Assembly (NCBI GenBank): GCA_044238145.1
Contig: JBIIDT010000001.1
Location: 62,001 to 126,000 of the forward strand
Source of the DNA: QWPN01 sp044238145
GTDB taxonomy: Bacteria > Planctomycetota > Planctomycetia > Pirellulales > UBA1268
Direction of reading: 5' to 3'
DNA: 64,000 bases
Position 1 is the first letter of the stretch. Each line of letters opens with the position of its first letter. Both the position numbers and the translations under genes were made by a program. The notes below the pieces were generated by a model. It searched no databases. It was not told the DNA's origin and saw only the letters and a program-made list of their open reading frames with translations. Positions 7,974 through 17,507 of this stretch are shown in pieces.

Positions 7974-8996
7974 TCAGGCCGCGCGGCGGCCCGCCCGGAC
8001 GATCCGCGACCGCAGGGTCGCCAGCCGCCGGAGCACGGTGCCGGCCGGGGCGGCGGTCCCGCTGAGCCGCAGCAGCGCGGGCACGTGTTCCAGGGCTCCG
8101 GCCGCCTGCTCCACGTCGCCACGGGCGAGCAGCCGCTCCGCGGCCCGGCAGGCCGAGGCGGCATGCCAGCGGGCGCTCGCCTGGGTCGTCCGGGTCCGCA
8201 GGCCCGCAGGCAGCGTCCGGGCTATGAGCTCGATCGCCCGCAGCACGTCGGGCCAGACCGCGCCGCTGGCTGCGAGCCGGGCGGACTCGTTGTGCGGATG
8301 ACGGCGGTAGACGGCCAGCGGCTGCGGCTCGTACCACACCGGGTGGTTGGCCGCGACCCGCACCCACATCTCCCAATCGAGCGTCTGCAGCAGGTCGCCA
8401 CGGTAGCCGCCGAGCGTCTCGTAGACCGTGCGACGGACGACGGCGGCGGGCGTCTGGATCCGCTGCCGCTCGGCGATCCGCGGCAGCCAGTTCGCCATCA
8501 GGCCGGGCATCCAGCGGAGGCGGGACGACGACTTGATCGGCCGGCCGTCGCCATCGACGATCCGGCTCCTGCAGAAGGCCATGCCCGCCTGCGGAGCGGC
8601 ATGGAAGCCGCGGTCGATCGCGGCGTAGAAGCCGGGCAGCACGTAGTCGTCCTGGTGCAGCAGGTGCACGAGGTCGCCGCGGGCCAGGGTGATGGCCCGG
8701 TTCCAGTTGCCCGCCAGTCCGAGCCGGTCGGGAAACTCGAACAGTTCGACGCGGCCCTCCGGATCGACCGAGCGCACGAGTTCGCGGGCCACGCCGGGCC
8801 TGGAGCCGTCGTCGACGATGGCGATCTGCATGTCCTCCGGCGGCAGCGCTTGCGCCAGGACCGATCGCACCGCCTCGCGCAGTTTCGCGTCGGGATCGAA
8901 CGTGGGCAGCACCACCGAAAACCGCGGCCGCTCGCCACCCGGACGCACCGGGATCCTGGCGGCATCGGCGGCGGTGGAGTCGTAGATTCGAAGCAT
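7974..8996 (-). CDS. Family 2 glycosyltransferase
   Basis: GT-A fold glycosyltransferase, 340 residues. FSVVLPTFDPDAKLREAVRS is the nucleotide-sugar-binding N-terminus. IVDDGS carries the first acidic motif, and LLHQDDYVLPG is a DxD-like metal-binding site. The C-terminal 80 residues are helical and not conserved. It lies 26 nt upstream of the RgpF-like gene in the same orientation, which suggests a small polysaccharide-modification operon. Substrate unknown. Confidence 0.85.
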   Translation of the reverse strand: MLRIYDSTAADAARIPVRPGGERPRFSVVLPTFDPDAKLREAVRSVLAQALPPEDMQIAIVDDGSRPGVARELVRSVDPEGRVELFEFPDRLGLAGNWNRAITLARGDLVHLLHQDDYVLPGFYAAIDRGFHAAPQAGMAFCRSRIVDGDGRPIKSSSRLRWMPGLMANWLPRIAERQRIQTPAAVVRRTVYETLGGYRGDLLQTLDWEMWVRVAANHPVWYEPQPLAVYRRHPHNESARLAASGAVWPDVLRAIELIARTLPAGLRTRTTQASARWHAASACRAAERLLARGDVEQAAGALEHVPALLRLSGTAAPAGTVLRRLATLRSRIVRAGRRAA

Positions 8997-9163
8997 GGCG
9001 GGGCGGAGACGCGCTGGTCCTGGCCGGGGAAATAGCAGGCGGGCCCAGCCCGCCGCCAGCCCGCCTCACCCGCCATGTTTGCCCCGTCTCTCCCCAGCCC
9101 CCCAACCCCGCACGAGGGCGGCCCGTTCCCGCGGGGGCCGTGGATGGCGCCCCGCAGTGCGGC

Positions 9164-9931
9164 TCAAAAGTTGCCCACGTTGAAGTTCACATAGGCCCCG
9201 AACGGCCCCACGCCCACGCTCATGCCCGAGCCCTTGGCGTCGGCGAACGGGGGCTGGCCGCCGCCCTGGCTGCTGCTGCGATAGGGCGACATCGACACGC
9301 CGCCCGACTGCATCCGCGCCGCGGCGGCGTTGGAGGCGGCGGCCGTCGCCTGCCGGGCCGCGGCCGCCTGGTCGACGAGCTGTCGGCGGCCCTGGTCGAA
9401 GGCCTGCTGTTGACGCTGCAGCGTGGCCCGCCGCTGCTCGATCCGTTGGATCTCCTGCTGCAGCTGGCCCGAGTTCATCGTGACTACGTCGGGAACGTCC
9501 TTGAGCACCTCGGCCCGCTTCTGGTCCGACATCACCGAGAGGTACTGGCCGACCCAGTTGCGGGCCTCCTTGGCCTCCGGCGTGTCGAGGATCTTGAACT
9601 TGGCGTCGAGGTCGTCGAGCAGGTAGTCGAGATCGTAGGACGACATCCCGGCGACGCGGCGGTTGAAGTTGGACTTGATCTGCCGCACCTCCTCGGGCGT
9701 GTAGATCTCCTGGGACGAGAGCCACTCGCCGAGCTCGAAGATCGCCCGCCGCCATCGCTCGCTGTTCATGATCTCCGCCTTGCGGGCGATGTCGCCCGGG
9801 TCGGCGGCATCCGCCGCCGGCGCCGGCGCCGGGCGGGCCGGCGGCTCCGCGGCGGAAGCCCACGGGCAGAGCCAGGCCAGGGCGAGGCCCGCGGCCAGCG
9901 GCAGGCGGGCGGTGGAGAAGCGCGGGTTCAC
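9164..9931 (-). CDS. Secreted hypothetical protein, Gln/Ala-rich, coiled-coil segment
   Basis: 255 residues with an N-terminal signal peptide (RLPLAAGLALAWLCPWASAAEPPA). The central part (about 45-160) is helical and well ordered: RRAIFELGEWLSSQEIYTPE, DYLLDDLDAKFKIL and NWVGQYLSVMSDQKRAEVL. A Gln-rich probable coiled coil (QQEIQRIEQRRATLQRQQQAF) and a Ser/Gly tail ending in GPFGAYVNFNVGNF follow. Start is GTG 9931, with GGGAGG four to nine bases upstream and a GTGA overlap with the previous gene's stop. I do not recognise a family function; it is probably a periplasmic or envelope protein coupled to its upstream neighbour. Confidence 0.7.
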   Translation of the reverse strand: MNPRFSTARLPLAAGLALAWLCPWASAAEPPARPAPAPAADAADPGDIARKAEIMNSERWRRAIFELGEWLSSQEIYTPEEVRQIKSNFNRRVAGMSSYDLDYLLDDLDAKFKILDTPEAKEARNWVGQYLSVMSDQKRAEVLKDVPDVVTMNSGQLQQEIQRIEQRRATLQRQQQAFDQGRRQLVDQAAAARQATAAASNAAAARMQSGGVSMSPYRSSSQGGGQPPFADAKGSGMSVGVGPFGAYVNFNVGNF

Positions 9932-10881
9932 GGTTTTCCTCCCTTGCGGATCATCTGCAGGTTGAGCGGCGGTGCGTGTTCGCCGCCGACGTGGGTGGGC
10001 AGCGACCGCCACGAGCAGCGGTCCCTGCCGTCGAAGGTGTAGACGTTGAGCGAGGCCGTCCGCGTGCCGTCGGGCAGCACGCCCGTCGTGCGGGCGACCC
10101 ACGAATCGCCGTCGCGGCTCCAGACCGCCTCGCCGTGGCCGCCGTCGGAACTGAAGACCCAGGAGCGGATCTGGCGGGACAGCGGGTCCCAGCCGATCCG
10201 CTGCGTGACGTGCAGCGCGGCCGAGTCGTCGGCCGACCCCGGGGCGGCGATCTTCACGTCGCGGAGCAGGAACGTGCGGTTGGCATTCCATTGGACCTTC
10301 ATCTCGATGGTCGGCTTCTGCGGCTCGGCCGCTGCGGCGCCGGCCTTGCCCGCGCGGTCGTCGACGACGACCCAGTCACCGACCATCCAGTCGAGGTCTT
10401 CGAGTCTCTCCGTGGCCGCCTCGGCGTCGAGGCGATCCTCCCGCAGCGCGGCGAGCTTCCAGCCGTCCGGCTCCCGCACCCAGGTCGCTGCGAACCGGCC
10501 CTGCAGCGGCCGCGTGAGGCCAGGCACCACGACCTCCACCGTCCCGTCCTCGAGGGCCACGTCGGCGGTCAGGAACCGGAGACTCGTGTCGTTGATGCGG
10601 AACGAGGGCTGGACGGCGTCGGCGGCCGGTTTGCTCGTGGCGGCCACCGTCTTGCGGCCCTCGAGCACGTTCCCCTGCTCGTCCACGATGTCGCCGTCGG
10701 CGGTCCAGAGCGCGGCGAGGGCCTGGCCGTCACCGCGGTCGAGCGCCTCGCGGTAGCGGCGCGAGGCGGCCCGCACTCCCGCCTCGTCCCGCGCCGGCTG
10801 TTCGGCGGTCGCGGCGGCGGCGAGGCACAGTCCGGCGACGAGGGCCGGAACGACGGCGATCGGGCGGGGCGAAGCGGGCAT
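9928..10881 (-). CDS. Secreted SnoaL/DUF4440-like (NTF2-fold) protein with C-terminal domain
   Basis: 317 residues. A signal peptide (VVPALVAGLCLAAAATAEQ) is followed by an NTF2-like fold (about 30-150) with the typical start RRYREALDRGDGQALAALWTADGDIVDEQG. A second domain (about 170-310) resembles domains that quantify product loss in such fusions: WMVGDWVV and WDPLSRQIRSWVFSSDGGHGE. Similar two-domain proteins are annotated as SgcJ/EcaC-family or nuclear transport factor 2-like; no catalytic residues are evident. ATG 10881 is preferred because the signal peptide begins there, with GAGG upstream. It is divergent from the M20 peptidase. Confidence 0.75.
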   Translation of the reverse strand: MPASPRPIAVVPALVAGLCLAAAATAEQPARDEAGVRAASRRYREALDRGDGQALAALWTADGDIVDEQGNVLEGRKTVAATSKPAADAVQPSFRINDTSLRFLTADVALEDGTVEVVVPGLTRPLQGRFAATWVREPDGWKLAALREDRLDAEAATERLEDLDWMVGDWVVVDDRAGKAGAAAAEPQKPTIEMKVQWNANRTFLLRDVKIAAPGSADDSAALHVTQRIGWDPLSRQIRSWVFSSDGGHGEAVWSRDGDSWVARTTGVLPDGTRTASLNVYTFDGRDRCSWRSLPTHVGGEHAPPLNLQMIRKGGKP

Positions 10882-10996
10882 CGGAACCTCGAACGGCGGA
10901 AGAGATCGCGGTACGTTGAGACGCTCCATCGTACCACGGCCCGGGCGTCGTTCAGCGCCCCGGGAAAGGCCCGCGGCCGTTTGGTAGGGTGTTCGC

Positions 10997-12205
10997 ATGT
11001 CCGACACCGCCGCCACGCTCGCCGACCTGGTCCGCCGCCCCAGTGTCAACCCGATGGGCCGCGACGTCTCGGGGCCGGAGTACCTCGAGGGCCGCATCAC
11101 CGACTACCTCGTGCAGCGGTTCACGGCGGCCGACATCCCCTGGGCCCGCCAGGCGGTGGCGCCAGGCCGCGACAACGTCGTGGCCCGGCTGGAAGGGACG
11201 GTTCCCGGCGCGCCGGTGCTGCTGTGGGATGCGCATCAGGACACCGTGCCGGCCGAAGGGATGACGGTCGAGCCGTTCACGCCGTTGGTCCGCGAAGGCC
11301 GGCTCTACGGCCGCGGGTCCTGCGACGTCAAAGGGGGCATGGCGGCGATGCTCGTGGCCCTTGACCGGTTGCGGGCCTCCGCCCTGCCGCGCCGCGCGAC
11401 CGTCGTCTTCGCGGCGACCATCAACGAGGAGTTCGGGTTCACCGGCGCCCGGGCCTTGGCCCGGCTGTGGGGCACCGCGGCCGCCACGGCCGTCGACGGG
11501 CCGGCCCAGGCCCTGCTGGCGGCGCGGCCGGTCGCGGCGATCGTGGCCGAACCGACCGGCCTCGACCTGGTGATGCAGCACAAGGGGGCGGTCCGCTGGC
11601 GGATCCGCGTCCGCGGCCGGGCCTGCCACAGCGCGTTCCCGGAGCAGGGCGTGAATGCGATCTATCCGGCCGGCCGCGCGATCCTGGCGCTCGAGCAACT
11701 CGCCGCGGAACTGCTGCACCGGCACGCCGACCATCCCTGCGGCGCCCCCACGCTCAACCTGGGCACGATCCGCGGCGGTGCGGGCGTGAACCTGGTGCCC
11801 GATCTCACCGTGCTCGAGGTGGAGCGCCGCGTCGTGCCCGGTGAGTCGCCGGTAGCGGCCCGCGACGAGGTGATTGCCCGCGTCGCCGCCGCCTGCGGCG
11901 CGGCGGACGTGGAGCACGACCCGCCCTTCCTCGAGAGCGCCGGGCTCCCCGACGCGGCTGCCGACCCGACCGCCGCCCCGTGGATCGACGCCCTCGCCGC
12001 GGCGGCCCGCGCCGGGGGGGCGGCCGCCCGCCGCACCGCCGCCCGCTACGGCACCAATGCCAGCGTGTTCGCCGAGGCGGGCGTGCCGAGCGTGGTCTTC
12101 GGCCCCGGCTCGATCGCCCAGGCCCACACCGCCGACGAGTGGATCGAACTGGCCCAGGTCGACGCGGCCGCGGCCGCCCTGGCGGCGGCCGTCACGGCCG
12201 GCTGA
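10997..12205 (+). CDS. M20 family metallopeptidase/deacylase (ArgE/DapE type)
   Basis: Zinc-dependent amide hydrolase, 402 residues. Metal site signatures are DAHQDTVP (His and Asp), RGSCDVKGGMAAML (Asp), INEEFGFTGA (catalytic Glu pair) and a C-terminal GPGSIAQAHTADEWI (His). A dimerisation domain with RGRACHSAFPEQGVNAI lies in the middle. Family members deacylate acetylornithine, succinyl-diaminopimelate or related amino-acid amides; the precise substrate cannot be read from sequence. It lies 47 nt upstream of the isocitrate dehydrogenase gene. Confidence 0.88.
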   Translation: MSDTAATLADLVRRPSVNPMGRDVSGPEYLEGRITDYLVQRFTAADIPWARQAVAPGRDNVVARLEGTVPGAPVLLWDAHQDTVPAEGMTVEPFTPLVREGRLYGRGSCDVKGGMAAMLVALDRLRASALPRRATVVFAATINEEFGFTGARALARLWGTAAATAVDGPAQALLAARPVAAIVAEPTGLDLVMQHKGAVRWRIRVRGRACHSAFPEQGVNAIYPAGRAILALEQLAAELLHRHADHPCGAPTLNLGTIRGGAGVNLVPDLTVLEVERRVVPGESPVAARDEVIARVAAACGAADVEHDPPFLESAGLPDAAADPTAAPWIDALAAAARAGGAAARRTAARYGTNASVFAEAGVPSVVFGPGSIAQAHTADEWIELAQVDAAAAALAAAVTAG

Positions 12206-12252
12206 CTGGTACAACATCGCCACCCGAGTTCACCCCCGCAGGAGCGTGCAGC

Positions 12253-13473
12253 ATGGCAGGCAGGATCAAGGTCAAGGGCCCGGTCGTCGACCTCGACGGC
12301 GACGAGATGACGCGGATCATCTGGCAGTTCATCAAGGACAAGCTGATCCTGCCCTACCTCGACCTCGAGATCCGCTATTACGACCTCTCGATCCAGAACC
12401 GCGACGCCACGGCCGACCAGGTGACCGTCGACGCGGCCAACGCGATCAAGGCATGCGGCGTGGGCGTGAAGTGCGCCACGATCACCCCTGACGAGGCCCG
12501 CGTGCAGGAGTTCGGACTCAAGAGCATGTGGAAGAGCCCCAACGGCACGATTCGCAACATCTTGGGCGGCGTGATCTTCCGCGAGCCGATCATCATCAGG
12601 AACATCCCCCGGCTCGTGCCCGGCTGGACGAAGCCGATCGTCGTCGGCCGTCACGCCTTCGGCGACCAGTACCGGGCCACCGACACGAAGATCCCGGGCC
12701 CGGGCACGCTCACACTGACCTTCACACCGGCCGACGGCTCGCAGCCGATGGAGTTCCAGGTCTTCGACTTCCCCGGCCCCGGCGTCGCGATGGCCATGTA
12801 CAACCTCGACGACTCGATCCGCGACTTCGCCCGGGCCAGCTTCCGCTACGGGCTGGCGCGGAGTTACCCCGTGTATCTGTCCACGAAGAACACGATCCTC
12901 AAGAAGTACGACGGCCGCTTCAAGGACATCTTCCAGGAGATCTTCGACGCCGAGTTCAAGGCAGAGTTCACCGCGAAGGGCCTGACCTACGAGCACCGGC
13001 TGATCGACGACATGGTGGCCAGTGCGCTCAAGTGGGAGGGGGGCTACGTCTGGGCCTGCAAGAACTACGACGGCGACGTGCAGAGCGACATCGTGGCCCA
13101 GGGCTTCGGTTCCCTGGGGTTGATGACGAGCGTGCTGATGACGCCGGACGGCAAGACCGTCGAGGCCGAAGCGGCCCACGGCACGGTGACGCGGCACTAC
13201 CGCCAGCACCAGCAGGGCAAGCCGACGAGCACCAATCCGATCGCCTCGATTTTCGCCTGGACCCGCGGGCTCGCCCACCGCGGCAAACTCGACGGCACGC
13301 CCGAGGTGACCCGGTTCGCCGACACGCTGGAGAAGGTGTGCATCGAGACGGTCGAGGCCGGGAAGATGACGAAGGATCTGGCGATCCTCATCGGCCCGAG
13401 CCAGCCGCACCTCACCACGCAGGACTTCCTGGCGGCGATCGACGCGAACCTCGTCAAGGCGATGCAGGCCTGA
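12253..13473 (+). CDS. icd: NADP-dependent isocitrate dehydrogenase (eukaryotic-type)
   Basis: Oxidises isocitrate to 2-oxoglutarate and CO2 with NADP in the TCA cycle; 406 residues. The opening MAGRIKVKGPVVDLDGDEMTR, SPNGTIRNILGG, the WTKPIVVGRHAFGDQYRATD segment and VEAEAAHGTVTRHYRQHQQG are the signatures of the homodimeric eukaryotic-like group rather than the E. coli Icd type. AGGAG lies ten bases upstream of ATG 12253. It ends 12 nt from the convergent OPT transporter gene. Confidence 0.95.
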   Translation: MAGRIKVKGPVVDLDGDEMTRIIWQFIKDKLILPYLDLEIRYYDLSIQNRDATADQVTVDAANAIKACGVGVKCATITPDEARVQEFGLKSMWKSPNGTIRNILGGVIFREPIIIRNIPRLVPGWTKPIVVGRHAFGDQYRATDTKIPGPGTLTLTFTPADGSQPMEFQVFDFPGPGVAMAMYNLDDSIRDFARASFRYGLARSYPVYLSTKNTILKKYDGRFKDIFQEIFDAEFKAEFTAKGLTYEHRLIDDMVASALKWEGGYVWACKNYDGDVQSDIVAQGFGSLGLMTSVLMTPDGKTVEAEAAHGTVTRHYRQHQQGKPTSTNPIASIFAWTRGLAHRGKLDGTPEVTRFADTLEKVCIETVEAGKMTKDLAILIGPSQPHLTTQDFLAAIDANLVKAMQA

Positions 13474-13485
13474 CGCGGGTGGCGG

Positions 13486-15363
13486 TCACTGCAAGCCCCA
13501 GGCCTTCAGCACCTCGAGGACGAGGATGATCGCCACGCCCATCAGGCTCTCGCCGGCGATCAGGCCGCTCGACACGGGAACCGTGTAGGTGTCGGCGAGT
13601 TTCGGGCGGGCCTTGGCGAACGCCCAGGCGGCGAGGGCCCCGGCGAACATCGCGAACGAATTGAAGGCGGGAATCACGCCGGCGATGCCCAGGCCCGTGG
13701 TCGAGGGGAGCCAGGGCCGCCACCGCTTCGGCCCGAACTCCTCGAGCAGCGTGAGCACGATGCCGAGCGCCGCACCGACCGCGATCGCCTCGACCGCCCC
13801 GTCCGGCAGGGCGTCGATGCCCTTGGCGAGCAACTCCGCCACGCCCGCCCAGACCTTCGCCGACGGCGCCGGCAGCTCCGCGGTGCCGAGCCGCTCCGGA
13901 TCCCGCTGCACGACGAACAGATACGCCGGCACCGACACGAGCGTGCCGGCGATCACGCCGAAGAGTTGCGAGATCGTCTGCTTGCGGGGATTGCCGCCGA
14001 GGAGGTAGCCGCTCTTGAGGTCGGTGAGCAGGTCGGCGGCGTGCGAGGCGGCGCCGGAGGTGATCGAGGCGGTCATCAGGTTCGTGGTGATGTTCTGCGG
14101 GGCCACCACGCCGTACATGAGCTGCGTGATCTTGCCCATGGCGCCGATCGGCGTGATGTCGGTTTCCCCGGTGGCGCGGGCCGCCACGATGGAGAGGAAG
14201 AACGTGACGAGCACGGCGAGGATGCCCATCCACCAGGTGATGTCGAATAGCCAGTGGCCGAGGATCACGCAGGCGGTGCCCGCCGTGAGCGTGCCCGCCA
14301 CGAACCAGCTCGACGGCACCTCGACGCGGGCGAGCGGATCGTCGTGGTTGGCGGCCGCGGCACCGCCGACGAGTCGGCCGAGGCCGCCGAAGGCCCGCAG
14401 CACCGTCCGCCACTTGAGCCCGAAGGCGAGCAGGCCCGAGGCAACCATCATCGCGGTCGAGGGCCAGAGCACCCAGGACACGATGCCGCGGTAGCCCGGC
14501 TGGGCGATCCCCCGCTCCACGAGGATCGGCCCGATGACACCGTAAAAAATGATCGATCCCACGAGCATCGAGGCGGCGACGCGCAGCCCCATGATCGCGC
14601 CGGCGGCCACCATGATCAGCGAGCCCTCGATGCCGATCGTGAACTGGGCGAGCAGCTCGCGGGCGATGCCGCCGGGCCCGAACGGGATCTCGGCGGGGAT
14701 CGCCCAGCCGGCGATCGCCTTGATGCCACCGACCAGATCCCGCCAGATGGCGACCACGGCCCCGAGCACGGCCGACCCAAAGAGCGCGCGGGCCTTGACG
14801 ACTGCCTCGCCACCCGCGCCGTGCATGCTGGCAAGCGTCTCGGCGGTGGCGATGCCGGAGGGGAAGGGGAGCTGGTCGATGTTAATCAGCTGCCGCTTGA
14901 GCGGGATCGCCATGAAGACGCCGAGCATCGAGAGGGCGGCGAGCCAGAGGCCGATCTCCCACCACTCGAGCAGCCGGCCGGTGGTCATGAAGAGCGCGGG
15001 GATCGCCGACACGAGACCGGCGCTCGACATGTAGCCGGCGGCGCTGGCGGCGCTCGACATGGTGTAGTTCTCGAGCGTGGAGAAGGGCCGCGTGCGGTAG
15101 GCCGGCACGACCTGCTCGAGAAACTTGAAGACCGCGTACGCGATGATGCAGGCGGTGATCGTCACGCCCAGGCCCCACCCGGTCTTGAGGCCGACGTACA
15201 GGTTCGAGACCGACATCAGGCCGCCGATCAGCATCCCGGTGACGACGGCCCGCGGCGTGAGCTGCACGGCGTCGTCGCCGGCGTACACGTTGTCGAGCCA
15301 CCACCGTGCGGCCGCGCGGTCGTCGGTGAACGGGGCGTGCGGCGTGGGCGGGGATCCGGCCAT
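13486..15363 (-). CDS. OPT family oligopeptide transporter
   Basis: Polytopic inner-membrane protein, 625 residues, with roughly 14-16 hydrophobic helices. Family signatures include MLIGGLMSVSNLYVGLKTGWG, LPFPSGIATAETLASMHG near residue 165, ATGETDITPIGAMGKITQL, QNITTNLMTASITSGAA and DLKSGYLLGGNPRKQ. OPT proteins import oligopeptides or metal chelates by proton symport. No partner gene is adjacent. Start ATG 15363 gives a cytoplasmic tail of about 40 residues before the first helix. Confidence 0.92.
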   Translation of the reverse strand: MAGSPPTPHAPFTDDRAAARWWLDNVYAGDDAVQLTPRAVVTGMLIGGLMSVSNLYVGLKTGWGLGVTITACIIAYAVFKFLEQVVPAYRTRPFSTLENYTMSSAASAAGYMSSAGLVSAIPALFMTTGRLLEWWEIGLWLAALSMLGVFMAIPLKRQLINIDQLPFPSGIATAETLASMHGAGGEAVVKARALFGSAVLGAVVAIWRDLVGGIKAIAGWAIPAEIPFGPGGIARELLAQFTIGIEGSLIMVAAGAIMGLRVAASMLVGSIIFYGVIGPILVERGIAQPGYRGIVSWVLWPSTAMMVASGLLAFGLKWRTVLRAFGGLGRLVGGAAAANHDDPLARVEVPSSWFVAGTLTAGTACVILGHWLFDITWWMGILAVLVTFFLSIVAARATGETDITPIGAMGKITQLMYGVVAPQNITTNLMTASITSGAASHAADLLTDLKSGYLLGGNPRKQTISQLFGVIAGTLVSVPAYLFVVQRDPERLGTAELPAPSAKVWAGVAELLAKGIDALPDGAVEAIAVGAALGIVLTLLEEFGPKRWRPWLPSTTGLGIAGVIPAFNSFAMFAGALAAWAFAKARPKLADTYTVPVSSGLIAGESLMGVAIILVLEVLKAWGLQ

Positions 15364-15407
15364 GCCGTCAGGATAGCCAACGCGGGTGAATCGCTCATGA
15401 AATCGTC

Positions 15408-15435
15408 AAAAAAATCTCACGCGATTCGCATCGCG
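15408..15435 (-). terminator. Possible hairpin with T-tract in the OPT leader
   Basis: On the minus strand CGCGAT (15435-15430) pairs with ATCGCG (15425-15420) around a GCGA loop. Seven Ts follow (15414-15408) after a 5-nt gap. The gap weakens an intrinsic-terminator call; it may be an attenuator or just an AT-rich spot between divergent genes. Confidence 0.3.
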
Positions 15436-15523
15436 CGCTCATCTTCGGTCCGTATGTTCCTCGCTCCAGTTCTCCGGACGCAGTGCCGGAACTCCCACCC
15501 AGAGATCTGCAGGAGTGCCCGCC

Positions 15524-17260
15524 ATGATCCGCCGCCAGTTGCCGGCCTTGGTCGCTGTCCTCGTGATGTCCGCGGTGCAGGTGCCGTCGGCCATGGGCCA
15601 GCTTTCGTTCTGGAACGGCGTGTCACTGCCGTATGGCGGTGAAATCATCTCGTTCTCCAATGGCAGGCTGCTGGCGACGAACTCCGGAACGGCCGTCGGA
15701 TTCCATGGCATCCAGGCCTACTCGCTCACCAGTTCCGGGTCGCTGACCGTCAGCGGCTCGTTCGACCTTTCCTCCGTGTTCGGCGGCGCGGCGAACATCG
15801 CCTCCATCTCGAGCGTGGTCGTCGACAGCCGAGGTTTCGGGATCGCATCGGTCATTCCGGTGGCTACCGGCTCGTCCGACTTCGGCCGCGTGGCCTTCTT
15901 CGATTCAACCACGGGAGCGGTCCTCAAGACGCTCGACGTCGGCTACCACCCCGACTCGGTGTCGATCACGCCCGATGGGACCAAGCTGCTCGTCGCCAAC
16001 GAGGGCGAGTATGGCTCCACGACGGCCACGCCGGAGGCCGTGAACCGTGCCGGGTCGATGAGCGTCGTCGATCTCACGAGCGTGGCGGGCGCAGGCGACG
16101 TCGCAGCGCTCACGTCGGCGAACGTCGCCACGTTCGACTTCACCGCCGCCAATCTGGCGTCCGGCGTCACGCTCGCCGGCGTCCGCAACGCCCGGCTCGA
16201 CACGGCCGCGACCAAGAACCCCAATGCCGTGGACATCGAGCCCGAGTACATCGCCGCCACGAACGACAAGGCCTACCTGACGCTCCAGGAGAACAATGCG
16301 ATCGCCGTTTTCGACTTCACGACCGGCAAGTACGAGGCGATCCACCAGTTGGGTTCGATCACGAAGCTGATCGATGCCTCCGATCGGGAAGTATCGAGCA
16401 CGGTGGGTTTGGCCCAGGTCAACGACACCGTCCGGGGCCTGCCGATGCCCGACACGATGGTGAGGTTCTCGCGCGGTGGCACGACGTACCTCGTCACCGC
16501 CAATGAAGGGGATGCCCGTCCGGATGACGGCGACACCATGCGGATCAACCAGGAGGGCGTCAGCGGAAGGCCGACGATCGACGCCACCGTGAAGACGACG
16601 CTCGACGGTCTGTACGGCGGCAACTTCAAGGCCGACGCCGCCCTCGGTCGACTGAACATCCTCAAGGATCAGGGTGACACCGACGCCGACGGCGACATCG
16701 ACCAGCCGACGGCGCTCGGCACGCGGAGTTTTTCGATCTGGAATGCGTCGTCGGGCACGCTCGCCTTCGACAGCGGGAGCATGATCGAGCAGTGGGTGGT
16801 GGCCAACGATCAGACGGCGTTCAATATCAACAGCGGCCTCACGAGCGAGTTCGACAAGCGTTCCGACGACAAGGGGCCGGAGCCCGAGGCGCTCGCGTTC
16901 GGTTCGATCGCCGGCCGCGACTACGTGTTCGTCGGGACCGAGCGGCAGAATGGCATCTTTCAATTCGACGTCACCGATTTCGCCAACGTGTCGATCGTTG
17001 GCTACTTCAACCCGGTGACCAGCAGCCTCGACAGCGGCGGCGCCTTCATCTCGCCGGAGTCGCTGCAGTTCATCGCCGCCGGTGCGGCCGGCAATTCCAC
17101 CGGGTTGGACTTGCTGGTCGCGGGCTTCGAAGGCACGGGCAGCAACGGGTCGATCGCCGTGTTCGCCGTTCCGGAACCGCAGACAACGCTGCTCCTCGCG
17201 AGCGGGGGCCTGTGCCTCCTGGCGGCGGCCCGGCGGCGGTTTCGGAAGCGGACGGCCTGA
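15524..17260 (+). CDS. PEP-CTERM protein with choice-of-anchor I (beta-propeller-like) domain
   Basis: Secreted protein of 578 residues. Signal peptide is about 1-26 (RQLPALVAVLVMSAVQVPSAMG). The body is a YVTN-like repeat domain, for example LDVGYHPDSVSITPDG and LLVANEGEYGSTT, with VDIEPEYIAATNDKAYL and GRDYVFVGTERQNGIFQFDV. This matches the choice-of-anchor I family. The C-terminus has FAVPEPQTTLLL, a hydrophobic helix and a basic tail RRRFRKRTA, the exosortase sorting signal. ATG 15524 is chosen because AGGAG (15511-15515) is 8 nt upstream. No exosortase gene is in the window. Confidence 0.9.
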   Translation: MIRRQLPALVAVLVMSAVQVPSAMGQLSFWNGVSLPYGGEIISFSNGRLLATNSGTAVGFHGIQAYSLTSSGSLTVSGSFDLSSVFGGAANIASISSVVVDSRGFGIASVIPVATGSSDFGRVAFFDSTTGAVLKTLDVGYHPDSVSITPDGTKLLVANEGEYGSTTATPEAVNRAGSMSVVDLTSVAGAGDVAALTSANVATFDFTAANLASGVTLAGVRNARLDTAATKNPNAVDIEPEYIAATNDKAYLTLQENNAIAVFDFTTGKYEAIHQLGSITKLIDASDREVSSTVGLAQVNDTVRGLPMPDTMVRFSRGGTTYLVTANEGDARPDDGDTMRINQEGVSGRPTIDATVKTTLDGLYGGNFKADAALGRLNILKDQGDTDADGDIDQPTALGTRSFSIWNASSGTLAFDSGSMIEQWVVANDQTAFNINSGLTSEFDKRSDDKGPEPEALAFGSIAGRDYVFVGTERQNGIFQFDVTDFANVSIVGYFNPVTSSLDSGGAFISPESLQFIAAGAAGNSTGLDLLVAGFEGTGSNGSIAVFAVPEPQTTLLLASGGLCLLAAARRRFRKRTA

Positions 17261-17507
17261 ACGGGCGGATCCTCGTGGCGTGGGCTGCGGTGCCGGCGGC
17301 CGCGCTGAAGCCGTCCATGCGCCAGCGGCCGGTGGCGGCGCACGCAGCGGCCGTAGGCCGCGCCGCATGCCGCCGCGCCACACGCCGCCGCGCGAGCGGC
17401 GGCAACGGTCGCCCGGAGGTGCGACCGCCCGGCATTCGAGCCGCACCTCGGCTGCGGCTCCGAATGCCAAGGCGAAAACGGGCAGGATGCCCGTGTTTCG
17501 CCTGAAT
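17261..17507. repeat. Intergenic cluster of three hairpins
   Basis: This gene-free region between convergent genes holds three consecutive inverted repeats. CGGTCGC/GCGACCG lies at 17407-17428. A 14-bp stem with one bulge lies at 17432-17467 around a CCTCGGC loop. A second near-perfect 14-bp stem lies at 17471-17502 around GGA. The last may act as a bidirectional terminator, although no T-tract follows. The middle hairpin resembles one inside the duplicated 91-bp element at 29468-29685. Confidence 0.6.
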
